Part shown: one piece after another, positions 21,494-27,717 of the stretch
Numbering within the stretch: the stretch's first letter is position 1
Layout: each line of letters opens with the position of its first letter
NCBI GenBank assembly: GCA_037954235.1
Contig: JBBMOA010000012.1
Coordinates: 14,067,144 to 14,131,143, forward strand
Direction: 5' to 3'
Origin: Aulostomus chinensis
Lineage: Eukaryota > Chordata > Actinopteri > Syngnathiformes > Aulostomidae
DNA length: 64,000 bases
Program-made: the position numbers and the translations under genes
Notes under the pieces: model-generated
Databases searched by the model: none
What the model was told of the DNA's origin: nothing
The model's input: only the letters and a program-made list of their open reading frames with translations

Positions 21494-23882
21494 TAATCCT
21501 CACTTAGCTTCCAAATGCATGAAAATATCTCAGTCCTTAAGAAGGGAAGAACTCAGAATGAAAACACCTTCTGAGTTTGGATGATGCCTTTTCTTTGTTT
21601 GTTCTGTATGTGACTCACAGGTCGTGTTCTTAATATGTTATTCTTGTTTCAGTTATGAATTCAAAGTAACACCAAAGAATGAGCTGGGGACAGGCCCGTC
21701 CAGTGATCCTGTGTCTTTTAGCACCGAATCAGGCAAGTTTCACAAAGCCATCTAATGCATCTTAACCGTAGTAAAGGAAATCCCAGTTAAACTGGATGTG
21801 TTTGCTCTTTCATAACAGACTAATTAGCTGCACATTGATGGCATTGTTTATGGATCTAATTATCAGACCGTGATTAATGTTGCATTTCTGATGGTGGGCG
21901 ATTAGGCAGTTGTTAATCTATTTAATTCAGCATGGCACTGATGCCTGACTGATTAAGACTCAAGGGTCTTGTCAGCTCCCCAGATGTCCTCTGAAGCTTG
22001 TTTCTAACATCCACCTGGTGATTACAGCATTCTGCAAAAACACCAAATGTGCCTCAATCATAGTGCAGCTGAAGTGTAACCCTGAACTGATCAACTGCTG
22101 TGTGTTTAAATATATGATGACAGCACTGAGAAAGGAATGTTTATTGGCATTTTGCCCTTGTGCAATCAAATCTCTAACTTTTGGGGCTACAAATTGTTTA
22201 TACTGTGCCAAATCTCTGCTACACATTTGGACTCATCTAGCACGATATCCAGGATGACTGTGTTAAGTATGTTAAGTAGCTCTGATGAGGTTATTCACCG
22301 CAGTATCCCTTCACATTCCCAGCGGATCCACGAGTGAGCGAACACGCTTCAGGTGACTATCATCCTTTCCTCTTCATAACAGAATGGCTTCATATTTGTG
22401 GTTATTTTTTCCAAAATGCTGAGTGTTTTTCTCTGATGGTCACCGTACAGGAAAAGATGCCATATGGACTCAGTTCCCGTTTAAAGCTGATGCCTACTCT
22501 GAATGCAATGGGAAAATGTACGTGAAGAGGACTTGGTACCGAAAGTTTGTGGGCATCCAGCTTTGCAACTCTTTGAGATACAAGATCTACCTGAGCGACT
22601 CTCTCAATGGTAATTACTGGAAAAAGCAAACTTAACAAAGCAGGCCGCTTGAAAATTACTGTACAATTCTCTTGTCAGCTTTTTGGGAAATGGCTTTGTG
22701 TTTGCGGAACCTCGCGCTCCCGCCATCATTTGAGGTCTTCTGGGCCTTCAAACGCAAGTTCTGCCATGAATTTGTGTACGGGAAAGTGTTGCCGTGGCTT
22801 TTGTTCTCCTCCTGGCTTTCTATATTTCTATAAAATATATGAGGCTGTTGTTTGAAAGAGAAAATTACATCTGCATGGACAAGTAAATAGGCTCCAGTCA
22901 CACTGCTAATTTTGCTTAAAAGGTGGTAAGGTGGTATTAGCCAACTGGGCTAACGTTTCTCACTCTGATGTTAACGAGCTGCAAATGTAAATAAAGTAAA
23001 TAAAAAGGCTTATTAAAAGATCAAGCCATAGCTAATATAGGCATTTTCTTCACACACATAAACTTATGGCGTAAAATGATCAAATGTTAATTGGTAGGCA
23101 GGCAAACCGAAGCCCATGGGTGCCACCATATCTGAAAACGCTATCTAACGCGTGCATTTCAAAGCTTTCAGAAAAATTCTACCTATGACATCATGAACAC
23201 TACAAAGGGGGGCGTGCATATGGTTTTCAACCCCTATTATTTATGGTACAAACTCTCCTGGTTCCATCTACGACCTACAAGTCAAGTCAAACTGAGGACT
23301 AATCAATGGTTTATGATGTTGCTCATTTCTTTTTAACAGTCCCCTTTTACATCAATACAAAGCACTACCAAAAGACTTTGAAACCAAGAATAACAATAAT
23401 AACTAGTAATTTGTTATTATGGAGGTGGAGAACAATTTTTAAAACCAAACATCTGTTGTTATAGTATCTTTGGTGTTGTGGACAGTCCGAAATCTGTTAT
23501 GTAGTGTGTTTTTTCTTATTCTTTGTAGTAGATAAAGTCCAACTTTCTTTTCCATCACTGTAGGAAAATTCTACAACATTGGAGATCAGACGGGTTACGG
23601 TGAAGACCACTGCCAATTTGTGGACTCCTTCCTGGATGGACGGACTGGCACCCAAATGCTTGCTGACCAGTTAACACCTAGGCCAGGTATTTTGGTTGAC
23701 CATAGCTATGAATCAGTCACGTCTTTTCATTATGCAGACACTCATTCCACTGTTTTCTTGTTCCAGGGTTCTTCCGAGCAATGAGACAGGAGCCAGTGAG
23801 CTTTGGAGAGATCGGAGGGAAGTCACATATTACTTATGTAGGTTGGTATGAGTGTGGTACGCCCATACCTGGGAAATGGTAA
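4024..23882 (+). CDS. abi3bp: abi3bp (ABI family member 3 binding protein / TARSH), 5'-partial, 22 exons
   Basis: Secreted extracellular-matrix protein that binds the SH3 domain of ABI3/NESH in mammals. The in-window join is 4024-4203, 4298-4366, 4483-4615, 6396-6586, 7066-7109, 7726-7774, 8588-8653, 8846-8923, 11036-12646, 13062-13139, 13542-13730, 14670-14735, 17630-17695, 18541-18687, 18970-19059, 19155-19364, 19759-19864, 21653-21732, 22323-22352, 22451-22609, 23564-23686, 23767-23882. This gives 1,292 codons plus stop with frame kept across every junction. Domain order is N-terminal domain, FN3, Pro/Gln/Thr-rich stalk, second FN3 (EGCPSFVILDW), and a conserved C-terminal domain (DAIWTQFPF, KRTWYRKFVGIQLCNSL, CQFVDSFLDGRTG, ending PGKW). 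The N- and C-terminal blocks match vertebrate ABI3BP closely as I recall it; the stalk is only compositionally similar. The signal-peptide exon is off the left edge. Small alternative exons in the long stalk introns could have been missed. Confidence 0.95.
4298..4366 (+). CDS. abi3bp: abi3bp exon: DAEPKYLVAVQP segment
   Basis: A 69-bp exon, tttag acceptor and gtgagg donor, phase 1 on both sides. It encodes DAEPKYLVAVQPIPTNEV, matching the DAEPKYLIVV-type segment of the family. The intron before it is only 94 bp. Confidence 0.93.
4483..4615 (+). CDS. abi3bp: abi3bp exon: start of first FN3 domain
   Basis: Exon after ttttcag, ending GAT GG before the donor gtaggc, phase 2 out. It encodes the first strands of FN3-1 (LVIGSVTPTSVLLSWGTLL). 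The donor is immediately followed, 8 nt into the intron, by a 76-bp CA microsatellite. Confidence 0.92.
4624..4699 (+). repeat. (CA)38 microsatellite next to a splice donor
   Basis: An uninterrupted 76-bp CA tract on the transcribed strand, beginning 8 nt downstream of the donor at 4616. Confidence 0.97.
5005..5058 (+). repeat. (CA)n microsatellite
   Basis: About 54 bp of CA dinucleotides in the same abi3bp intron as the 4624-4699 tract. Confidence 0.97.
5660..6130. repeat. Possible teleost dispersed repeat (A-rich)
   Basis: Starts with a cagcaggtggacccaaatgc-like head, followed by A-rich sequence full of aactgaa, aaacagg, gacaagg and aaacaag words. That word usage is typical of an abundant fish repeat class. 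There are no intact ORFs and I cannot define termini. Confidence 0.35.
6396..6586 (+). CDS. abi3bp: abi3bp exon: second half of first FN3 domain
   Basis: The acceptor is the cag in ctctttggcccag. An in-frame ORF reads upstream past it, but only this acceptor restores the phase left by the previous exon. Encodes HYTVRYRERSRKWNYQTCP and NLRPNTVYEFGV, the canonical C-terminal half of an FN3 fold, closely matching vertebrate ABI3BP. Donor gtaagt. Confidence 0.93.
6772..6842 (+). repeat. Imperfect (GA)n purine tract
   Basis: About 70 bp of GA/GGGA purine repeat in an abi3bp intron, polypurine on the transcribed strand. Confidence 0.9.
7066..7109 (+). CDS. abi3bp: abi3bp exon: basic linker
   Basis: A 44-bp exon, ctcag acceptor and gtatgt donor. 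It completes GAA and encodes KVIRKIFKPPVSPV, ending in phase 0. It is a short basic linker after FN3-1 leading into the disordered stalk. Confidence 0.82.
7726..7774 (+). CDS. abi3bp: abi3bp exon: stalk linker
   Basis: A 49-bp exon after ctcccaccag, donor gtaagt. Encodes KQLTPGPRSFPFAPRH, entering in phase 0 and leaving in phase 1. From here to the second FN3 domain every intron is phase 1. Low conservation is expected in this region; support is splice consensus and frame. Confidence 0.8.
7790..8030. repeat. Possible degenerate dispersed repeat rich in ACTTTTAC words
   Basis: Repeated words such as gtacttttac, tacttttact and gggtacttat, with inverted acttaagtag-type words, resemble a common fish non-autonomous DNA repeat. 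Termini are not resolvable by eye. Confidence 0.35.
8588..8653 (+). CDS. abi3bp: abi3bp exon: 66-bp stalk module
   Basis: A 66-bp phase 1-1 exon, cttgtcag acceptor and gtaatg donor. Encodes VLHNRTQGRLPISRNITPKT, with two N-glycosylation sequons (NRT and NIT). One of three 66-bp modules in the stalk. Confidence 0.75.
8846..8923 (+). CDS. abi3bp: abi3bp exon: 78-bp Thr/Ser/Pro stalk module
   Basis: A 78-bp phase 1-1 exon, atttgtcag acceptor and gtaaac donor. Encodes APTTTTRQESLSTPGPTVPV and a short tail, a Thr/Ser/Pro-rich stretch likely to be O-glycosylated. Same length and phase as the exon at 13062-13139. Confidence 0.78.
8924..11035 (+). other. abi3bp intron before the giant exon
   Basis: 2.1-kb intron. 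It holds the 9308-9885 inverted-repeat-bounded stretch. I saw no extra in-phase exon, although small stalk exons are hard to exclude. Confidence 0.6.
9308..9885. mobile_element. Putative non-autonomous DNA transposon with 15-bp terminal inverted repeats
   Basis: The word acagttctaggaact at 9308-9322 is the exact reverse complement of agttcctagaactgt at 9871-9885, bounding 578 bp. No transposase ORF is present inside. No clear target-site duplication was seen, so the boundary may lie a few bases out. Sits in the abi3bp intron 8924-11035. Confidence 0.4.
11036..12646 (+). CDS. abi3bp: abi3bp giant Pro/Gln/Thr-rich stalk exon (1,611 bp)
   Basis: One uninterrupted exon, phase 1 on both sides, adding about 537 residues. 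The acceptor is the cag of ctctctctcacacaacccag at 11035; reading through the tempting tacag at 10981-10985 would hit a stop in phase. The donor is gtaaag at 12647. Composition is dominated by P, Q, T, K, S and H with almost no hydrophobic or acidic residues, so it should be an extended disordered stalk. It starts GGDLSRSVMPPFSVVPLFPK and soon enters a tandem array of eight 16-residue units (11335-11718), followed by irregular PQ, QPKP and PKPKPK runs. Vertebrate ABI3BP has a Pro/Thr-rich stalk here, but as I recall the mammalian gene builds it from many small exons. No globular domain or catalytic motif is visible. Confidence 0.88.
11335..11718 (+). repeat. Coding tandem repeat, 8 x 48 bp (16 aa) in abi3bp
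   Basis: Eight head-to-tail 48-bp units, each starting at a CCT, CCC or CAC codon and encoding variants of PMTQAQPKTQAHPTSQ. The first three units differ by only one or two bases, near the 3' end, while later units drift (PITQAQPKPQPHPTSQ, HITQAKPKPQPLPTNQ). This gradient suggests recent duplication from the 5' side. The period is a multiple of three, so changes in copy number keep the frame. A length-polymorphic coding minisatellite is likely. Confidence 0.95.
13062..13139 (+). CDS. abi3bp: abi3bp exon: 78-bp stalk module
   Basis: Phase 1-1 exon, catacag acceptor and gtaaac donor. Encodes PSPPEESKPLPRPALATEKA followed by a short tail. Twin in length and phase of 8846-8923, consistent with exon duplication in the stalk. 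Confidence 0.8.
13542..13730 (+). CDS. abi3bp: abi3bp exon: Ser/Thr/Arg-rich stalk
   Basis: A 189-bp phase 1-1 exon with a ctatctag acceptor (TAG rather than CAG) and gtaatg donor. Encodes VLRPSIVEEPRSPISSSTSS and further Ser/Thr/Arg/Pro-rich sequence containing the sequon NTT. No stop in frame. Confidence 0.8.
14670..14735 (+). CDS. abi3bp: abi3bp exon: 66-bp stalk module
   Basis: Phase 1-1 exon, tccaacag acceptor and gtaaag donor. Encodes DGAHHRDNALPKPVVWSKEK. Same length and phase as 8588-8653 and 17630-17695. Confidence 0.75.
14736..17629 (+). other. Long abi3bp stalk intron, no exon recognised
   Basis: 2.9-kb intron, the longest in this gene within the window. It contains a T-run at 15055-15072 and unique AT-rich sequence. 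An unrecognised small stalk exon is possible because stalk exons are poorly conserved. Confidence 0.55.
17630..17695 (+). CDS. abi3bp: abi3bp exon: 66-bp stalk module
   Basis: Phase 1-1 exon, gtttcccag acceptor and gtgagg donor. Encodes AVLRPSVPVNKRPNLVGKTT. A second AG lies 3 nt downstream (cccagcag), but the first one gives the phase that matches its neighbours. Such tandem acceptors can produce small isoform differences, but here a 3-nt shift would simply drop one residue. Confidence 0.78.
18541..18687 (+). CDS. abi3bp: abi3bp exon: Lys/Thr-rich end of stalk
   Basis: A 147-bp phase 1-1 exon, ctgtcctcag acceptor and gtaaac donor. Encodes DKPMDLKQGEKESILKPFPL followed by a basic, Thr-rich stretch. 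More charged than the preceding stalk. Confidence 0.8.
18970..19059 (+). CDS. abi3bp: abi3bp exon before FN3-2
   Basis: A 90-bp phase 1-1 exon, ccttttcag acceptor and gtaagg donor. Encodes GSRFDINENSSIFRTMPASE and EVDFMGNKRFV. The latter recalls the segment preceding APHV in vertebrate ABI3BP. Confidence 0.85.
19155..19364 (+). CDS. abi3bp: abi3bp exon: start of second FN3 domain
   Basis: A 210-bp exon, gtccacag acceptor and gtaaag donor. Encodes APHVIYKTDKKPEEPCSITE and then PPSNLTVVTVEGCPSFVILD, which is near-identical to the conserved vertebrate ABI3BP FN3-2 start. The intron before it is 95 bp. Confidence 0.95.
19759..19864 (+). CDS. abi3bp: abi3bp exon: FN3-2 middle strands
   Basis: Exon after tttttgtcag, ending AG before gtacgc (phase 2 out). 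Encodes EYEVVSTTKG and NQTHTAVENLKPES, the central strands of the second FN3 domain. Confidence 0.92.
20280..20840 (-). mobile_element. Degraded non-LTR retrotransposon (LINE) reverse-transcriptase fragment
   Basis: On the minus strand, in order, are FVDLEKAYA (20649 downwards), a CLVCPLLPVVFVIHMDRI-like block, and FADDVVLLASS with the catalytic-type FADD at 20394-20405. These are three ordered RT motifs, about 80 codons between FVDLEKAY and FADD as expected. Reading frame is broken between blocks (stop after the first motif and a frame change), so it is dead. Inserted antisense to abi3bp. The clade is not certain; the motif wording is typical of abundant fish LINEs. Confidence 0.8.
21454..21490 (+). 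repeat. (GT)n microsatellite
   Basis: A 37-bp TG tract on the transcribed strand of an abi3bp intron. Confidence 0.95.
21653..21732 (+). CDS. abi3bp: abi3bp exon: FN3-2 last strands, GC donor
   Basis: Exon after cttgtttcag. Encodes YEFKVTPKNELGTGPSSDPV and FSTES. The frame and the conserved FSTES-ADPRVSE junction place the 3' end at 21732, so the intron begins with gcaagt: a GC-AG intron. Confidence 0.92.
22323..22352 (+). CDS. abi3bp: abi3bp 30-bp micro-exon
   Basis: A 30-bp exon, attcccag acceptor and gtgact donor, phase 1-1. Encodes ADPRVSEHAS, matching the ADPRVSE motif after the second FN3 domain in vertebrate ABI3BP. Too short for most ORF finders. Confidence 0.88.
22451..22609 (+). 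CDS. abi3bp: abi3bp exon: C-terminal domain, part 1
   Basis: A 159-bp phase 1-1 exon, ccgtacag acceptor and gtaatt donor. Encodes KDAIWTQFPFKADAYSEC and KRTWYRKFVGIQLCNSLRYK, the highly conserved ABI3BP C-terminal domain, with two conserved Cys. Confidence 0.96.
22610..23563 (+). other. abi3bp intron, nothing recognised
   Basis: A 954-bp intron between two C-terminal-domain exons. No repeat family or extra exon recognised. Confidence 0.6.
23564..23686 (+). CDS. abi3bp: abi3bp exon: C-terminal domain, part 2
   Basis: A 123-bp phase 1-1 exon, cactgtag acceptor and gtattt donor. Encodes FYNIGDQTGYGEDHCQFVDS and FLDGRTG, conserved across vertebrate ABI3BP. Confidence 0.96.
23767..23882 (+). CDS. 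abi3bp: abi3bp terminal coding exon
   Basis: Exon after ttgttccag. Encodes FFRAMRQEPVSFGEIGGKSH and ends VGWYECGTPIPGKW-TAA, the conserved ABI3BP carboxy-terminus. The 3' UTR follows to about 24745. Confidence 0.96.
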
Positions 23883-24719
23883 GATTTCCTAAAGGCTGTC
23901 CAGGATGAATTTCTTAGTTGCGAGCAAGAAGAGGAATACCAAAGATGCCTGACTTGGCCTAAAGGGAGGTGGGCCTCTCTTTCATGTTACCATGGACAAT
24001 GTAGATGGGTCTCTTTGTTTGAACTCAGCCTACACAACCAGGTATGAACATGTACGGGACTATTTTGGCGTCACAAAACTCTTTGGAGTGCATTTGTAAA
24101 ATTGGTCTGAATTTCTCTATTTATCAAACACGTCACATGGATGAAAGAATGCAGGAGTTTGAGTAAACCAAAAATGTTGAATATACAGAAATCACAGAGA
24201 AAATATTGGGCAGCTGGCTCCCAAAATGTAATAACTTGTATGATATTATTTATCAAGGAATTGTTATTGAATATTCAGTGTGTGCTTGTGCTTTTGAGAT
24301 GAGATAGTACTTCCCAATACTTGCATGGCTATGAACACACACAATGGTCATTTGTTTAGAGAATTAAGGTGCCAATCATGTACTGATTGCACATCTGGAC
24401 AATGTAAAACAACAAGTATAGACAGACATGCAGAATGACCATCTGCTGGCCCTGAGGGATTATTAGCAGTTGCAGTTTGCACAGTATCAAAACTTTGTTG
24501 CTATATGTATATGTGTGAAATACATGATGTGTACCAGGTTCGTATATAATAGTTTTCAAGTTTGAAGATCAGGTAATGGATGAAAGCGCTTCTTCAGCCA
24601 AATGGTTGATCTATTCTGTAAACCAAAGTTTGACCTCAGATGTTCTATGGGGTCACTCGGAGACATGAGATTTTTGTATTTTTACATGCCTATGCAGTCT
24701 TTTCCTGTATTTTTCCAAG

Positions 24720-24725
24720 AATAAA
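24720..24725 (+). terminator. Candidate abi3bp polyadenylation signal
   Basis: AATAAA about 840 nt after the abi3bp stop, followed by an A-run. It would give a 3' UTR of roughly 850-870 nt. It is the strongest hexamer I noticed before the intergenic gap. Confidence 0.5.
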
Positions 24726-24745
24726 AAAAAAGACATATTGAAAAT

Positions 24746-26493
24746 GGTAAAGTGAGCTTCAGTGTGTCAAGAGAATAAGTGAATAACAATTCACGTATCT
24801 GTGTTCAGACATTATGCAAAGTGTACATAGAGATTTAAATCACTGTCAAGTTAATCGTACGCACCCGTTTTTGAGGGACCATGAAGACCCCATTTCAGCA
24901 ATACTCTTTTACTAATGATAACTTCAAATACTTTTATATTAAAAGAGATACTTTACCCAAAAGGTGTCCTCATAAATAGGTGTTTTCTTTATCCAGCCAT
25001 ATGCTTTCAGTTAAGACCAAACTGTTACGATTCCTGTTAGCGTCGTTCCCAGTAGCACTGAGCGCTTCCAGCTGTAGTATTCAGTTGAATCAAGAGGCTT
25101 GAACTGGTCCATGCTTGTTCACAGTAAGGCCAGGAAGAGTTATAGTTATCGATGGATTATACTGGAAAATGTGCTTGAGAGTTTGTAAACAGATTTTTTT
25201 TTTTGGGACAGTTTTGCTGATGGGGCACCACTGGCTTCAAGCTAACATAAGAGATTAGCTCTTTCTACATTCTGGAGTCAAAAAGAAGTGATGGAGGGAG
25301 GGAAAAAAGTCTGTTAGCTGAAGGTACCCATCTGTTCTTGAAAGATAAAATACTCTTTTTGGGGTGATGTATTACTTTAAAAAAAATTAACCTTTTTCAG
25401 CAACATGACAGGATGAGACCCTCGGTCTTTGCTGTTAATTTTGAAGATAACACCAGTGCTAACCAGCAATATCCATAAACATCAATAATTTCTTTTAGAA
25501 CTTGAATTTCTACCAGTCAGTCACTCTCGTACATGGCTGAAAGCTCTACACTTAATTTGTGAGCAACCAAGGCCACATCTTTGTGGTTTCCAGGCTTCAC
25601 ACGTGAGGTAACGAACCTTTTACAGGAATACGTCTGTGCTGTTAGGCCTCGGAATCTGTATAATAGTGCAGGCAGAATGTGGGGGACAGATTGTTCTGCC
25701 GCTCAACTGACAACATCTGGGTAAAAGTGACAGCCGGATTAGCACATTCAAAACAGACTGCTGAGTTTATATGTTGCAGAACACCATAAATTCACACACT
25801 GGCACGGTTTGGCTCTGTGTAAACAAGCAAAGTGTCACACAGTAACAGTGGGGTAATTTGTACAACAATATTGCAGAATTTAGCAGTGAAAGTGGCTAAA
25901 GTTACATAGCTTGCAACTGCTGATTGCTTTGTGAGGAATTAAGTGGCATTAATCAACATTTAATATGGTTTTTCCAAAAATCTAGCTCTTTAGTGTGCCG
26001 AAATTATGATCTGACTTGGCCGAAACACAGGAGGGCCAAAGTATGTGATAAAAAATTAAACTCATGAGGAAGACATCAGCTGCATTTAACAAATCCCTAA
26101 TATGTTTTCCAGCTATCAATTTTGCAAAACATCAACAGTCGCCAAAGACATCCATGATGAGTGCTTTTAGTTTGGCACAGACGATGCTGAGGGTGTTAGA
26201 TGACTTATCTAAATTGTCTTTAACAAACCCTTTGTGCTCCATTCCTCTTACTCAGTTCGACAGTTTGACATGAAAGACCAACCGCATACTCCCATGCCAC
26301 ACGTCCCAGCCAACCACAACCCTCAAACGGGAAAACCAAATAGGAATACCAGCATTACGACAGTTTTCCAAATCTGGCTGAGGGGAGACGAGGAATGGAA
26401 GCCAAACTTAACAGACATTAACTAAGAAACCAGAAACAGAGAGAAACAGGGCCAAGAGCAACATAATATCAAAACAAAAAGATATAAAAAGAG
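24746..26493. other. Tail-to-tail intergenic spacer abi3bp/tfg
   Basis: About 1.75 kb between the candidate polyadenylation sites of the convergent genes. AT-rich, with no supported ORF or recognisable repeat. Confidence 0.55.
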
Positions 26494-26523
26494 AAAAATA
26501 CAACTGCAAATGGGTCTCAATCA

Positions 26524-26529
26524 TTTATT
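26524..26529 (-). terminator. Candidate tfg polyadenylation signal
   Basis: TTTATT on the + strand, i.e. AATAAA on the tfg strand, about 785 nt past the tfg stop. It implies a 3' UTR of about 0.8 kb. Confidence 0.5.
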
Positions 26530-27313
26530 ATGTTAAAGAAAAAATGTTACAGTTTATACATTAACAACTAATGTCACTTGAAGGTGGAACTTGATTTTAT
26601 ATATTAGTAAAAACCAGTGATAAGATAAAGAGCGACAGCAAGCTTCACTGGAGGTGACATAACAAGGTAGACAAAGTTAAACTTTTTTTTCGTTACACTT
26701 GGATCTATGCCTCCCATGAGCCTTCACTTTGCTAGTGTTCCCAACGTAGGGCAGTTTCAGTTATTAATACCGACATGGTGGTGAAATTGATCAAATAATG
26801 AAAAAGGAAAACAAAACAAGACAAAACAAGACCAGGTAACATTTCATTGAGAGAGTGTCTATAAAGGCATCCACGCACAGCAAACCCAACAAGTATAGAC
26901 GATGCTGATCTCACTCGCAAAATGAAGTGTTACCGTGAAAAGAACAACAAACAAGAGCTTGTGCAACAGCCTGTTTTGGTCTTCCAGGTGTGTGCATACA
27001 GACTGTTTACTTTTTTTGTTTTACAAGGACAGACACAAGAGTGCAGAGAAGACAGTGGGGGTGACAGGAAATAAGGGGGGGAGAAAATAACACCAGGAAC
27101 ATACATTGAGGCTGGAACAGAATGGTGTGTTGGATAGACAGCATACAAACACTAACCAGCAGCCTGAAGGTGGGAGAGAATATTTGGATTTGATATTTGT
27201 ACGAGGGAGATGCAGAGCAGTAAACCATGTTTCCTGCACCCAGTCCAAACAGTTGGAGCCACATACTGTAGAGGGCAGGGGTTTGGGTGTGGGAGGATGA
27301 TCATGATCCTCCT

Positions 27314-27717
27314 TTACCGGTATCCAGGGCCAGGCTGAGTGTAGCCCTGGCCATAAGGGGGGCGGTTCCGGGCGTACGGGTTAGCAGTTCCAGGGGGAGG
27401 GGTGACTGTGTTGCCTGGAGGAGGAGTGTAACCAGGACGGGGCTGGTATCCTGAGCCGGGCTGAGAGCTGGGTGGCAGGCTATAGTTGGCAGGCTGGGAG
27501 GCCTGGGAGGTATAGTTTTGGGGAGGGAAGGCTCCTGGTGGGTACTGCTGGGCTCCCTGAGCTGGATGGGGCTGCTGCTGGCCACCCTGGAAGCCTGGGG
27601 CTGGGGCCTGACCAGGTGCAGGAGCCTGGGAGGAGGGAGGCGCATAGTTCTGGAACTGCTGCTGTTGTGGCTGAGGTGGAGCAGGCTGAGGAGCTCCAGG
27701 CTGAGGACTGTAGCCCG
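27314..27717 (-). CDS. tfg: tfg terminal coding exon: P/Q/Y-rich tail
   Basis: 404 bp after a ctctctcag acceptor, encoding residues 275-408. Pro/Gln/Tyr-rich, prion-like composition, with NPYARNRPPYGQGYTQPGPG and YR before TAA, the conserved TFG carboxy-terminus. This tail is what makes TFG a frequent fusion partner in human cancers and supports oligomer formation. Confidence 0.95.

Larger units (their letters stand above)
19865..21652 (+). other. abi3bp intron containing a LINE fragment and a GT tract
   Basis: 1.8-kb intron between two exons of FN3-2. It contains an antisense non-LTR reverse-transcriptase remnant and a (GT)n tract at 21454-21490, 160 nt before the next acceptor. Confidence 0.7.
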
